DNA of 24,566 bases from Gammaproteobacteria bacterium UBA7449 (GTDB lineage: Bacteria; Pseudomonadota; Gammaproteobacteria; Pseudomonadales; Pseudohongiellaceae): NCBI GenBank assembly GCA_002477465.1, contig DLPV01000033.1:6338-30903 (forward strand). Reading direction: 5' to 3'. Position 1 is the first letter of the stretch. Every line of letters begins with the position of its first letter. The notes below the pieces were generated by a model that was not told the DNA's origin, searched no databases, and was given only the letters and a program-made list of their open reading frames with translations. Below are positions 16,086 to 24,267 of the stretch, piece after piece. Position numbers and translations under genes: made by a program.

Positions 16086-16187
16086 CCGCAATCGAGTATT
16101 ATCTGATCTGCCTTCGCACCACTAGCAGTTTGCGCGAATCGGAATCGCACTAAAAACAATACCAACCCTTATTCGAGCCCAACCATC

Positions 16188-17483
16188 ATGAAACGAATTA
16201 GCCAATTTACAGTCTTTATCCTCTCCAACCTGATCGTCCTCCAAACCCAGGCCGATACCTGGCCGCAACAGGAGGCAGGCGCCGAATCAGCTGGGTTCAG
16301 CGCCGAGGGCATTGAAGCCCTGGATAATGCCATGCGCGAAATCGTCGCCAACCAGGATGCAGCTGGTATGGTATGGCTATTGGCCAAGGATGGAGAGGTA
16401 GCCACCTACGAACATAGCGGAATTGCCCGACTGGAAGACGATGCAGCCATGACCATGGATTCTCTGTTTCGGATTTACTCCATGTCCAAACCAGTCACTG
16501 GCGTTGCCATGATGATGCTCTGGGAAGAAGGCAAGTGGGACTTCGATGACCCAGTCAGTAAATTCATTCCTGAGTTTGCCGACCTTGAAGTACTCGCCAG
16601 CTATGAGGACAGTGCAAATTACGAGGTAGAGCCATTAAAGCGACAGCCCACCATGCGCGAGTTACTTAACCACACCGCCGGTTTTGGCTATGGCCTGTTT
16701 GGTAACGATCCAGTGAACACCGCATTTCGTGATCAGGCCGTGCTGGCCTCCAGCAACCTAGATGAACTCGTTGCCAAGGTCGCGGACATCCCCCTGTTAT
16801 CACAACCTGGCGAGCAGTGGTTTTATTCCGTGGCTGTAGACCTGCAGGGTTATATCGTGCAGCAAATCAGCGGCATGCCCTACGGCGAATTCCTGCGCAC
16901 ACGCATGTTTGAACCTCTCAATATGATGGACACCCGCTTCTACGTGCAGCCCGAAGATCATGATCGTTTCGCCGAGGTGCACTATTGGGATACCGAGCGC
17001 AATCAGCTCGCGCAACAGCCTCATCGCACGGATCGCCCCAGTTACCTCGACCCTACCCGCCTGGAGTCCGGCGGTGGCGGCCTGGTTTCCTCTACCCATG
17101 ACTATGCGCGTTTCCTGCAGATGCTGGTTAATCGCGGCGAACTGGATGGCGCCAGAATTCTCAAGCCTGAGACGGTTGGCATCATGCGCACCAACAGCCT
17201 GACTGGTGAGGAAGACATGCGCTTCGCCATCGGTGGGGCAGGCCAGCCCGGTCAGGGATTCGGTGTCGACTTCGCCATCACCTACGACCCGCAGGCTGCC
17301 GGCACACCACAGGGACCTGGCACCTATTATTGGGCAGGCGCTGCTGGCACATCATTCTGGATCGATCCAGTAAATGATATTTTCTGGCTCTCCATGATAC
17401 AGGCCCAGGGTCAGCGCAGACCGGGTTCTGCCAATGCCGGTGTGATTGCGCGAGATTTGATTTACCAGAGCCTGGAAAACTAA
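16188..17483 (+). CDS. Serine hydrolase, class C beta-lactamase/esterase (EstB-like) family
   Basis: This 431-residue exported protein has a signal peptide ending near TQA-D (about residue 22). The catalytic SMSK motif (SxxK) is at residues 98-101. WFYSVAVDLQGY holds the Tyr of the YxN/YxS-type motif, and WAGAAGTSFWIDP near 385 is the third motif region. Family members act as esterases or D-amino-peptide hydrolases more often than as true beta-lactamases. Location is likely periplasmic. The gene follows the amidase on the same strand with a 102-bp gap and may be co-transcribed. Confidence 0.9.
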   Translation: MKRISQFTVFILSNLIVLQTQADTWPQQEAGAESAGFSAEGIEALDNAMREIVANQDAAGMVWLLAKDGEVATYEHSGIARLEDDAAMTMDSLFRIYSMSKPVTGVAMMMLWEEGKWDFDDPVSKFIPEFADLEVLASYEDSANYEVEPLKRQPTMRELLNHTAGFGYGLFGNDPVNTAFRDQAVLASSNLDELVAKVADIPLLSQPGEQWFYSVAVDLQGYIVQQISGMPYGEFLRTRMFEPLNMMDTRFYVQPEDHDRFAEVHYWDTERNQLAQQPHRTDRPSYLDPTRLESGGGGLVSSTHDYARFLQMLVNRGELDGARILKPETVGIMRTNSLTGEEDMRFAIGGAGQPGQGFGVDFAITYDPQAAGTPQGPGTYYWAGAAGTSFWIDPVNDIFWLSMIQAQGQRRPGSANAGVIARDLIYQSLEN

Positions 17484-17536
17484 TCTTAATCGATCGTTCT
17501 ATATACGTTTCGAGGCTACCCAGGCTCGGCTGACCG

Positions 17537-17850
17537 ATGGAAAAAATTTCCCTGACATGCTTCTCCGATGTGCTCTGCATCTGGGCCTTACCGATGTCCT
17601 GGAGCAGTTACTGGAAAAATCCAATATCGACATCGAATCGATTCGAGCGGTGTTTTGTACTGGCGAAGCCCATGCCCTGCTGGAGAGTGACCTGCGTGAA
17701 AAAGAGTCGCTGCAGCTATCAGGCAACCCAACTTTCGTGTTGAATGAAGCCAGGCAGAAGCTTTACGGCAATGTCGGTTACGGCGTGATTGAAGCCAACA
17801 TCAAGGAAGTCCTGAAGTCACAAAACGCTGGAACCGCCAGTTGGTGCTAA
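17537..17850 (+). pseudogene. DsbA-family (HCCA isomerase/FrnE-like) gene with internal deletion
   Basis: The ATG at 17537 gives MEKISLTCFSDVLCIWA, the usual N-terminus of a thioredoxin-fold DsbA-family oxidoreductase. After about 17 codons the frame changes (near 17587). A different frame then reads LTDVLEQLLEKSNIDIES and continues through EAHALLESDL, GNPTFVLNEARQ and LYGNVGYGVIEANIKEVL, the C-terminus of the same family. Intact members have about 210 residues, so roughly 110 internal residues are missing and the halves are out of frame. The stop lies in a downstream tandem repeat. A short product from an internal start at 17557 is possible but would lack the fold's first half. Confidence 0.8.
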
Positions 17851-17886
17851 ATCCGGTTGGTGCTAAGTTCAGTTGGTGGTAGAGTT
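17839..17886 (+). repeat. Three degenerate 16-bp tandem repeats
   Basis: Units are AGTTGGTGCTAAATCC, GGTTGGTGCTAAGTTC and AGTTGGTGGTAGAGTT, adjoining at 17839, 17855 and 17871. A related ATTGGTGCTGACC occurs at 17922. The first unit holds the last codons and TAA of the DsbA-family remnant, so the array grew from or into the decayed gene. Confidence 0.7.
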
Positions 17887-17894
17887 AAGGCTTG

Positions 17895-17935
17895 GGGTCA
17901 GTTGCGCCTCAATCAGCATCTATTGGTGCTGACCC
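17895..17935. repeat. GGGTCAG/CTGACCC inverted repeat
   Basis: GGGTCAG (17895-17901) pairs with CTGACCC (17929-17935) across a 27-bp spacer. The core resembles GGGGTCAG in the palindrome at 5473-5540, so it may be a worn copy of the same element. The match is only 7 bp and could be chance. Confidence 0.35.
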
Positions 17936-17947
17936 TGACCAATAACA

Positions 17948-17955
17948 CCCCCCCC
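17948..17955 (+). other. C8 homopolymer before the TonB receptor gene
   Basis: Eight consecutive Cs lie 29 bp before the receptor ATG. Such tracts slip during replication, and in other outer-membrane genes they alter promoter spacing. No promoter elements are clear on both sides, so a switch function is speculative. Confidence 0.4.
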
Positions 17956-17984
17956 GGTTCACTATTATTTTTAAGCAGTTAGGC

Positions 17985-20042
17985 ATGCCGTCCAAGAAAC
18001 CAGTATTCATCCTAATTACCGGTATCACTATCGGCTTGCCCGCGCAGGCGCAACAACAGATACAGGAGATTCAGGTAATCGGCCGTGAAGTGAATATGGT
18101 TGGCTTAGCCCTTAGCGCTTCAGAGGGTCGGGTCTCCTATAATGAACTGCTGCAGCGGCCGCTAATGCGTGCGGGAGACGTGCTGGAGTCGGTGCCGGGC
18201 CTCGTGGCGACCCAACATTCCGGTAATGGCAAGGCCAACCAGTTTTTTCTGCGCGGCTTCAACCTGGATCACGGCACTGATTTCGCCACCACATTGGATG
18301 GGATGCCAGTCAATATGCGCAGCCATGGTCATGGCCAGGGCTACACCGATCTTAATTTCCTCATCCCCGAGCTGATTGGCGAGATCGTCTATCGCAAGGG
18401 CTCTTACTACGCCGACGTGGGCGATTTTTCTGGAGCCGGCGCAGCCCGGATGACCAGCCGCGATGAATTCGAAGACCACAGCATGAGTCTTGGAGGCGGT
18501 GAATATGGTTTCGGGCGACTGTTGCTGAATGGCAGCCTTAATAGCCTGAACGGAGGTCTTACCTACGGATTGGAACATCAGAGCTACGAAGGAGCATGGG
18601 ACCGTGTCGACGAGGATGTGGACAAGACCAACCTGTGGTTAAAGCAGGTTTGGGAAGGCGCAGCGGACAGAGTTGCAGTTTCGTTTATGCTCTATGAAAA
18701 CGACTGGAACTCTGCCGACCAGATTCCTGCCAGGGCAGTTACCAGTGGACAGATTAGCAAGTTCGGCTCAATCGATCCCACCCTGGGCGGAAACTCCTCG
18801 CGCTATAGCCTGGCGCTAAACTGGGAGAGAGACCTGAGCTTCGCCGAGCTTACCAGCAATGCCTATGTCATCGATTATGACATGGAGCTTTTTTCCAACT
18901 TGAGTTACTTCACCAGTCCGGGCGGCGACCAGTTTCAGCAGGTGGATGAGCGCCAACTCTTTGGCGGAGACGTGGCCCTGGCGATTCCCGGTCAGTGGGG
19001 CGAGGTTGAGGTCACCAACACCCTTGGTGCCGAGCTACGCGTCGACGATGTAGCGGAAGTCGGACTACGCGCGTCAGCTCAACGCCGCATTCGCGACGAT
19101 ATACGCCTGGACTCCGTAGACCAACGCAGTGTGGGGCTTTACTGGCAGAGCGAGCAGCGCTGGTCAGAATCTCTGCGCACCGTCCTTGGACTTCGCTACG
19201 ATCATTTTGATTTCGAGGTTGAAGCGCTGGCAGCACTTGATTCGAGCAGCCTCGCCGCCAACTCCGGCAAAATCGATGATGGCATTGTGACGGCATCTTT
19301 CAGTCTGATGTACGCCATCAACGACAACAACGAGTTATACGCCAGCATCGGTGAAGGCTTCCATAGCAATGATGCCCGTGGCACCACACTCAGGCTTGAC
19401 CCGATTGAAGGCACGCCCGTAGCTCCTGCTGACCCGCTGGTTTCGACCCTGGGTTCTGAAATAGGTTGGCGTGTATTTTTCAGCAATCAGGTCAATGCAA
19501 CCCTGGCGCTATGGCAACTGGATATAGATTCTGAGTTATTGTTTGTCGGAGATACTGGCAGTACTGAGGATACTGGCTTAAGCAGTGAGCGGCACGGCGT
19601 TGAGTTGACGACCTACTACCAACTAAATGATGCCATTGGTCTGGACTTCGAGTATTCCTGGACCGACGCTGCTTTTGAAACCGCGGTGGATGGCAATGAT
19701 TCCATTCCCGGCGCGCTTGAGCATGTAATCAGTGCCGGTATCAATCTGCAGCCCAATGATCAGTTTTTTGCGCACTTGCGCCTGCGTCACTTCGATGATT
19801 TTCCACTGGACGGTGGCATGAGAGCCGATGGTAGCACCCTGCTTAATCTTCGAGTTGGCTATGAATTTAATGACAGTCTCAGCCTGTCCATGGATATGCT
19901 AAACCTTACCGATTCAGATGATCATGATATCGAGTATTTCTATGAATCCCAGCTAGCTGGGGAACCCGCACCAGTCGAAGACCGCCACTTCCATATTTTT
20001 GAGCCCCGGTCTCTTCGCCTTTATGTAGCTTACAGATTCTAA
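17985..20042 (+). CDS. TonB-dependent outer-membrane receptor
   Basis: This is a TonB-dependent receptor that would import a scarce ligand across the outer membrane. Of its 685 residues, a signal peptide ends near AQA (residue 22), followed by IQEIQVIGR, a TonB-box-like segment. The plug domain is recognised by DVLESVPGLVATQH, FFLRGFNLDHGTDFATTLDG and DLNFLIPELI. The remainder is a 22-strand-type beta barrel ending in LRLYVAYRF with the terminal aromatic residue required for outer-membrane assembly. The ligand cannot be read from the sequence. The plug has SHGHGQGY near residue 112, which hints at metal contact but is not proof. No transporter partner is adjacent. Confidence 0.92.
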   Translation: MPSKKPVFILITGITIGLPAQAQQQIQEIQVIGREVNMVGLALSASEGRVSYNELLQRPLMRAGDVLESVPGLVATQHSGNGKANQFFLRGFNLDHGTDFATTLDGMPVNMRSHGHGQGYTDLNFLIPELIGEIVYRKGSYYADVGDFSGAGAARMTSRDEFEDHSMSLGGGEYGFGRLLLNGSLNSLNGGLTYGLEHQSYEGAWDRVDEDVDKTNLWLKQVWEGAADRVAVSFMLYENDWNSADQIPARAVTSGQISKFGSIDPTLGGNSSRYSLALNWERDLSFAELTSNAYVIDYDMELFSNLSYFTSPGGDQFQQVDERQLFGGDVALAIPGQWGEVEVTNTLGAELRVDDVAEVGLRASAQRRIRDDIRLDSVDQRSVGLYWQSEQRWSESLRTVLGLRYDHFDFEVEALAALDSSSLAANSGKIDDGIVTASFSLMYAINDNNELYASIGEGFHSNDARGTTLRLDPIEGTPVAPADPLVSTLGSEIGWRVFFSNQVNATLALWQLDIDSELLFVGDTGSTEDTGLSSERHGVELTTYYQLNDAIGLDFEYSWTDAAFETAVDGNDSIPGALEHVISAGINLQPNDQFFAHLRLRHFDDFPLDGGMRADGSTLLNLRVGYEFNDSLSLSMDMLNLTDSDDHDIEYFYESQLAGEPAPVEDRHFHIFEPRSLRLYVAYRF

Positions 20043-20308
20043 ACTTGCTTCCGTCCCAGAATAGCTCCTCGCTGCATCTCCCGATAAATTACCTGTCAGT
20101 AGATACCCAAGGATGCTACCGTCAGGTTTCCTCCATGCGTTATGTGGCTTGTCTTCGCGTTAAACACGCCTAGAAAATCGGCTCACTGACTTCCGGCCAT
20201 TCCCGCCACACTTATCCACCCGCTTCAATGTAGTCTGACTGACGGCAGGCACTTTTACCGGGAGCAAGTTCAACTGCGAATACTTCAAACTATACAAGGA
20301 TCAGCTTG

Positions 20309-21017
20309 ATGCTCAGGTTTAGATTTACGCTCCAAGTGTTATGCCAGCTTGTGCTCTCAAGCTGTCTGATTGCCGTAGCAACGGCGCAGGCGCAAACTGC
20401 CGGCACCGCATCGCCCCCAGCGAACTCAATAGACAGGCAATTTGGTAGCGGTTGGGATGCGCGCGGGGTTATAAACGCATTGCAAATGCCTGTGATCTCG
20501 TTGCAGTGCCAGAAAACGCCTACCTGGATGCATCAAAGTGGATTTACCCGAGAACGCAGTTCTAACTGATTCTGACTATGGCCTGGGCTGGGAATGCGGT
20601 CGCGGTTACCGGGCAACAAACGGAAGCTGCACAATTATTGCGATCCCTGCCAACGCTTATTCCACCGGCAACAACCGCGGCAAGGGTTGGGAATGTGTAA
20701 GGGGTTATGAGGAAGCCGATTCACTCTGTGTGAAAATGGCGATACCGGCAAACGCCTATTTGGGTCGTCAGGGAACAAACTGGCTGTGCGAACGCGGTTA
20801 CCAAAAAACTGCAGACCAATGCCTTGCCATCCAGCTGCCTGCAAATGCCTATCTCAACGATAATGGCGATGACTGGCTGTGTGGCAGAGGCCACCAGAAG
20901 CAGGAACAATCCTGTGCCTTTATCATTCTGCCCGAGAATGCCCACCTGAATTCCTCAGGCTCAAGCTGGGACTGCGACAAACCCTATCGAAGATCCGGCA
21001 ATCAATGCATCAGGTAG
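20309..21017 (+). pseudogene. Broken exported protein of about seven Cys/Trp (NAYL..W.C.RGY..C) repeats
   Basis: AAGGA at 20296-20300 precedes ATG 20309, and the product starts with a signal peptide ending near AQA. Repeats of 28-33 residues follow, each with P[AE]NA[YH]L, a Gly, W-x-C-x-RGY and a second Cys. The first unit loses frame near 20457: one missing base turns W-D-C-A-R-G-Y into W-D-A-R-G-V. The second frame then reads RGYKRIANACDLVAVPENAYLD. Near 20528 about 18 residues of the second unit are lost, and a third frame reads CIKVDLPENAVL and five further units to the TAA. About seven units were present originally. The two Cys per unit suggest a disulfide each. I do not know the function. 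Similar ENA-W-C repeats occur in other marine proteobacteria, as far as I recall. Confidence 0.7.
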
Positions 21018-21045
21018 CATTTGAGTTGACCTGGTTTTGATAGGC

Positions 21046-21735
21046 TCAACTGCGTCGATAGCGCTGGATGCGACCCTTGTACTTTTCAGGTTTGGTTATC
21101 GGCGCGATAGTTTCTAGCCGGGTTTGTTTGTAGCCCCTGGCTTCCATCTCTCGGGTAAAGTGGTTTCCATACCCGCGACCTGCATCAGTTAAAAGCACCT
21201 CACATCGAGGTTTCGCATAGAGCTCGATAAACTTAGCCAACGCTATAGCGTGACCTGGTTCGAACAGCACATCACTGGCAATGATCAGGTCGAATAGACC
21301 AATTTTTTCGTCGCGCGGATCTTTCCAGGCACAGCGCAAGAATGGGATATCCGGATCCTGATTGAGCTCAGTATTGTATTGCAGGTTGCGACAGGCACCG
21401 GGATGAATATCACTGGCCGTAATATCGGCATGGCGTTTATTCAGTACCAGACTGGCTAGTCCAACACCACAACCCACCTCGAGTATGCGGCGGCTATCAA
21501 TGTCATAGTGGCTCATTAGCTTCGCCAGCACTTCGCCGGCCTGCCAAACCACACCGTAGAGAGGCCAACTTGCTGGCGGGATGCCGAGCGCCTCAGTCTC
21601 ACCACTGTCGTCATCGTACTGATTACGATCGCGCAGTGCGCGATAGTGAATATCAAATTCACCGATTTCGCGTGTATGAAACCGGTATCGCACAACGGGC
21701 TCTGGGTACTCTGTGCCCGTGCGCTTGACATTCAT
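21046..21735 (-). CDS. Class I SAM-dependent methyltransferase (lysine-methyltransferase-like)
   Basis: The 229-residue protein has the SAM-binding motif ILEVGCGVGLASLVL near residues 84-98, an acidic motif ITASDIHP, and DLIIASDVLFEP near 145-156. This pattern, with ASDVLFEP, matches the seven-beta-strand family that includes protein-lysine and nicotinamide methyltransferase-like proteins. It overlaps the upstream transglutaminase-like gene by 4 bp (ATGA), so the two are translationally coupled. The methyl acceptor is not known. The N-terminal 60 residues are ordinary for the family and it appears intact. Confidence 0.85.
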   Translation of the reverse strand: MNVKRTGTEYPEPVVRYRFHTREIGEFDIHYRALRDRNQYDDDSGETEALGIPPASWPLYGVVWQAGEVLAKLMSHYDIDSRRILEVGCGVGLASLVLNKRHADITASDIHPGACRNLQYNTELNQDPDIPFLRCAWKDPRDEKIGLFDLIIASDVLFEPGHAIALAKFIELYAKPRCEVLLTDAGRGYGNHFTREMEARGYKQTRLETIAPITKPEKYKGRIQRYRRS

Positions 21736-22568
21736 CTCGAGTCAACAGCGTCGCGCCGCTCTCCCAATACTTGTTCGGCGTGCACCTTGAAATGGGTCAG
21801 CAGATTGGAACCAAAGGCATTGCTGATCGCCACATCGGCCGCATCACGACCACGCGCCATCAGAATGCGGCCGATCACGGGCTTGTGATTGCGCGGATCA
21901 AACACATACCACTGGCCATCCAGATAGGCCTCGAACCAGGCCGCAAAATCCATCACCGATTCGGGCGTGGTATTGCCAATATCACCCACATAGCCTGCAC
22001 AATAGCGAGCAGGAATGTTCATACAGCGGCAAAAGGTGACGGCCAGATGCGTAAAATCCCGGCATACACCCGCCTTTTCCTTGTAGGCCTCTGCGGCGGT
22101 CTTGGTTGGACGCGCGAATTCATAGCCAAATGAAATATGTTGGTGCACGAAATCACAGATGGACTGCACCCGCTGCCAGCCAAAAGGTGCACTGCTGAAC
22201 AGCTTCCAGGCTTCATCCATCAGCACATCAATTTCACAATAGCGACTGCCTAAAAGATATACCAATACTTCGTCAGGCAGATTTTCAACAGCAATTTGAT
22301 TGGCGTCAGGATTACTGAAGTCAATGTCGCCACTGTCATCGATCAGAGCGTCGGTGAATATCCTCGACTCCCCTTCCGGGAGAACCAGACGCGTCACCCA
22401 GTTGCCGAAGTCATCACGATAGCCGCGCACATCCAAAGGGGGGTCAGTTTTGACATAGTCTGGCGTCAGTAGATCCGAGACCCGGGACGAATGCACATTG
22501 AGTGTCATGATCATCGGGGTCGGTTGCGGACACTGATAAGCCATGTCGTAGCCGAAGCGTATTTTCAT
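21732..22568 (-). CDS. Transglutaminase-like cysteine protease family protein
   Basis: This is a transglutaminase-core protein with a predicted Cys nucleophile in AGVCRDFTHLA (near residue 159) and the N-terminal beta-domain common to this family. The start is MKIRFGYDMAYQ at 22568, preceded by GAGAGAA; the ATG at 22616 would add 16 residues (MAVKLSAPLERPIERT) not typical of the family. The segment equivalent to HAWFEAYL in related proteins reads FAAWFEAYLDG, so the usual catalytic His position is Ala. FDPRNHKPVIGR with its His follows about 15 residues later. Known roles include peptidase or amide-cleaving activities on bacterial peptides, but the substrate is unknown. The methyltransferase gene overlaps its stop. 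Confidence 0.85.
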   Translation of the reverse strand: MKIRFGYDMAYQCPQPTPMIMTLNVHSSRVSDLLTPDYVKTDPPLDVRGYRDDFGNWVTRLVLPEGESRIFTDALIDDSGDIDFSNPDANQIAVENLPDEVLVYLLGSRYCEIDVLMDEAWKLFSSAPFGWQRVQSICDFVHQHISFGYEFARPTKTAAEAYKEKAGVCRDFTHLAVTFCRCMNIPARYCAGYVGDIGNTTPESVMDFAAWFEAYLDGQWYVFDPRNHKPVIGRILMARGRDAADVAISNAFGSNLLTHFKVHAEQVLGERRDAVDSR

Positions 22569-22650
22569 AGTTCTCTCGATAGGTCTCTCGAGTGGCGCAG
22601 AAAGCTTTACCGCCATCTGCGTCTATCCCTTTTCTCTTGTTTCTTGTCTT

Positions 22651-23769
22651 CTAGTAGTAATCACCCAGCACAGTTATTTCGCGCTTGATGAGCCGCTCGA
22701 TGGCTCTGAGCTGCTTTTTCTCATCATTGCTTACCAGTGAGAGTGCCACACCGCTGGCGCCAGCGCGACCGGTACGGCCAATACGGTGGACATAGTCCTC
22801 CGGCACGTGGGGCAGATCAAAGTTAATCACAAGGGCCAGCAGTTCGATATCAATACCGCGAGCCGCGATGTCTGTTGCGACCAGGACCTGTACTTTGTTT
22901 GCCTTGAAGTCCGCCAGGGCCTTGGTGCGCTGCGACTGGCTGCGGTTGCCGTGAATCGCGACGGCGGAAATCGAATCCCTCGCCAGGCGTTTCACGAGTT
23001 TATTAGCACCGTGTTTGGTGCGGGAAAACACCAACACCTGCTCCGTGGTTTCCTGTATGAGTTCGCTAAGAAGATCAGCCTTCAGCGACTTCTCCACAAA
23101 CCAAAGATTCTGTTCGATCGCCTCTACCGTAGAATTACGTAGCGCCACGTCTATTTCTAACGGGTTACGACAGATGCTGTTCGCCAGCTTGCGAATTTCC
23201 TTTGAGAAAGTCGCGGAAAACATAAGGTTCTGACGCTTAGGTGGAATCAGAGCAATTATCTTGCGGATATCGCGAATGAAGCCCATATCCAGCATGCGGT
23301 CAGCTTCATCCAGAACCAACAGTTCGATATCGTCAAACCGCACCGCTCGCTGTTGATGCAAGTCCAATAAACGGCCAGGAGTCGCGACCAGCAGATCGAC
23401 GCCATTTTTGAGCGCCTTCAGCTGTGGGTTGATGTTAACGCCTCCAAAGACAACAGCGGACTTCAGCTTTTCATGTTTACCATAGGTCAGAATGCTGTCG
23501 TGCACCTGGGCCGCTAGTTCGCGGGTAGGGGTAAGAATCAAGGCGCGAACTTTGCCTGGCGTGACGCGCGTGTGCGGTCCGAGCTGTTGCAGCATGGGCA
23601 ATACAAAGCCCGCGGTCTTGCCAGTGCCAGTCTGGGCAGCGGCCATGACATCATCGCCAGAAAGAATCGCGGGGATAGCCTGAGTCTGAATAGGGGTTGG
23701 CGTGGTATAGCCAGTATGCGCGACTGCGCGCAACAAGGAGTCGGATAAACCGAGTGTTTCAAAAGTCAT
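22651..23769 (-). CDS. rhlE: DEAD-box RNA helicase, RhlE type
   Basis: This is an ATP-dependent RNA helicase used in ribosome assembly and RNA decay. The start MTFETLGLSDSLLRAV matches RhlE; the ATG at 23814 would add 15 residues. Motifs in order: Q motif near PTPIQ, AQTGTGKT, PTRELA, TPGRLLD, VLDEADRMLD, SAT and HRIGRTGRAG. The 372 residues are shorter than E. coli RhlE (454) because the basic C-terminal tail is nearly absent, ending at ITVLGDYY. GGGA lies 6 bases before the ATG. A promoter 350 bp upstream makes a long leader. Confidence 0.95.
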   Translation of the reverse strand: MTFETLGLSDSLLRAVAHTGYTTPTPIQTQAIPAILSGDDVMAAAQTGTGKTAGFVLPMLQQLGPHTRVTPGKVRALILTPTRELAAQVHDSILTYGKHEKLKSAVVFGGVNINPQLKALKNGVDLLVATPGRLLDLHQQRAVRFDDIELLVLDEADRMLDMGFIRDIRKIIALIPPKRQNLMFSATFSKEIRKLANSICRNPLEIDVALRNSTVEAIEQNLWFVEKSLKADLLSELIQETTEQVLVFSRTKHGANKLVKRLARDSISAVAIHGNRSQSQRTKALADFKANKVQVLVATDIAARGIDIELLALVINFDLPHVPEDYVHRIGRTGRAGASGVALSLVSNDEKKQLRAIERLIKREITVLGDYY

Positions 23770-24108
23770 AAAATTCCCAAATACAATAAAGTAAAACGTA
23801 AATTCTTTGGCCATAAGCTAACTGCCGCGCGGCAACAGGCCGAGGCAGCGGTAGTCTAAGACCAAAATTTGATGCAGGTCTGAACACGTTAGCGGATCAG
23901 TCTGGATGCACGAGTGTGCAATCGATAGAAAAGTTCGGAGTGGCACCGTCGTCGTTTAGTTGCGGACGGTTGCGACAGCAGAAGTGCAGGCTGGGTCAGG
24001 ATTAGGTCAAGCGTATAGCGCTCTAAACCTAAGTGCCCTGGAGACCTGAAGCTAAAGGAGCTGAGCTAAAGAAAGTGCACGCGCTGTATTTTTTAGAGAT
24101 ACAGCTAA
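23770..24108 (-). ncRNA. Long 5' leader of rhlE
   Basis: Transcription from the extended -10 promoter would give a leader of about 340 nt before the helicase start, with no protein-coding frame I can support. A stem-loop lies at its 5' end and a perfect palindrome TGCCGCGCGGCA at 23823-23834 lies near its 3' end. Long structured leaders are known for cold-shock and autoregulated helicase genes. No named riboswitch was recognised. Confidence 0.45.
24083..24105 (-). promoter_or_regulatory. 5' stem-loop of the rhlE leader
   Basis: GCTGTAT and ATACAGC form a perfect 7-bp stem with a 9-base loop, starting about 3 nt after the predicted transcription start. A 5' stem-loop usually slows mRNA decay. 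Confidence 0.55.
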
Positions 24109-24114
24109 GAAATC

Positions 24115-24123
24115 ATTATAGCA
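24115..24123 (-). promoter_or_regulatory. Extended -10 promoter of rhlE
   Basis: The reverse strand reads TGCTATAAT: a perfect TATAAT with the TGn extension. Spacing to any -35 like TTGCTC (24142-24147) is too long, so the extended -10 would do the work. The predicted transcription start is near 24108. Confidence 0.65.
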
Positions 24124-24267
24124 CGGAACCGATAAAATAGAGAGCAATAGTTCCCTCAGTCACCGTAGCACCCAGACCTAGCGGGCTCAGGGGGCAAGCG
24201 CCACCATATGTGCCGCAGAATGGTCCGGGTTGTTCAACCGGTCAGTGTGACAAGCTAGCCGGGCTAA

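Noticed and set aside
18162..18578. 138-codon minus-strand open frame
   Set aside because: Shadow of the TonB receptor plug domain.
21771..22133. 120-codon plus-strand open frame
   Set aside because: Antisense to the transglutaminase-like gene, no motif.
22438..22452. GGGGTCAG match to the REP-like palindrome
   Set aside because: It lies in the transglutaminase-like coding region with no inverted partner, so chance is the simplest reading.
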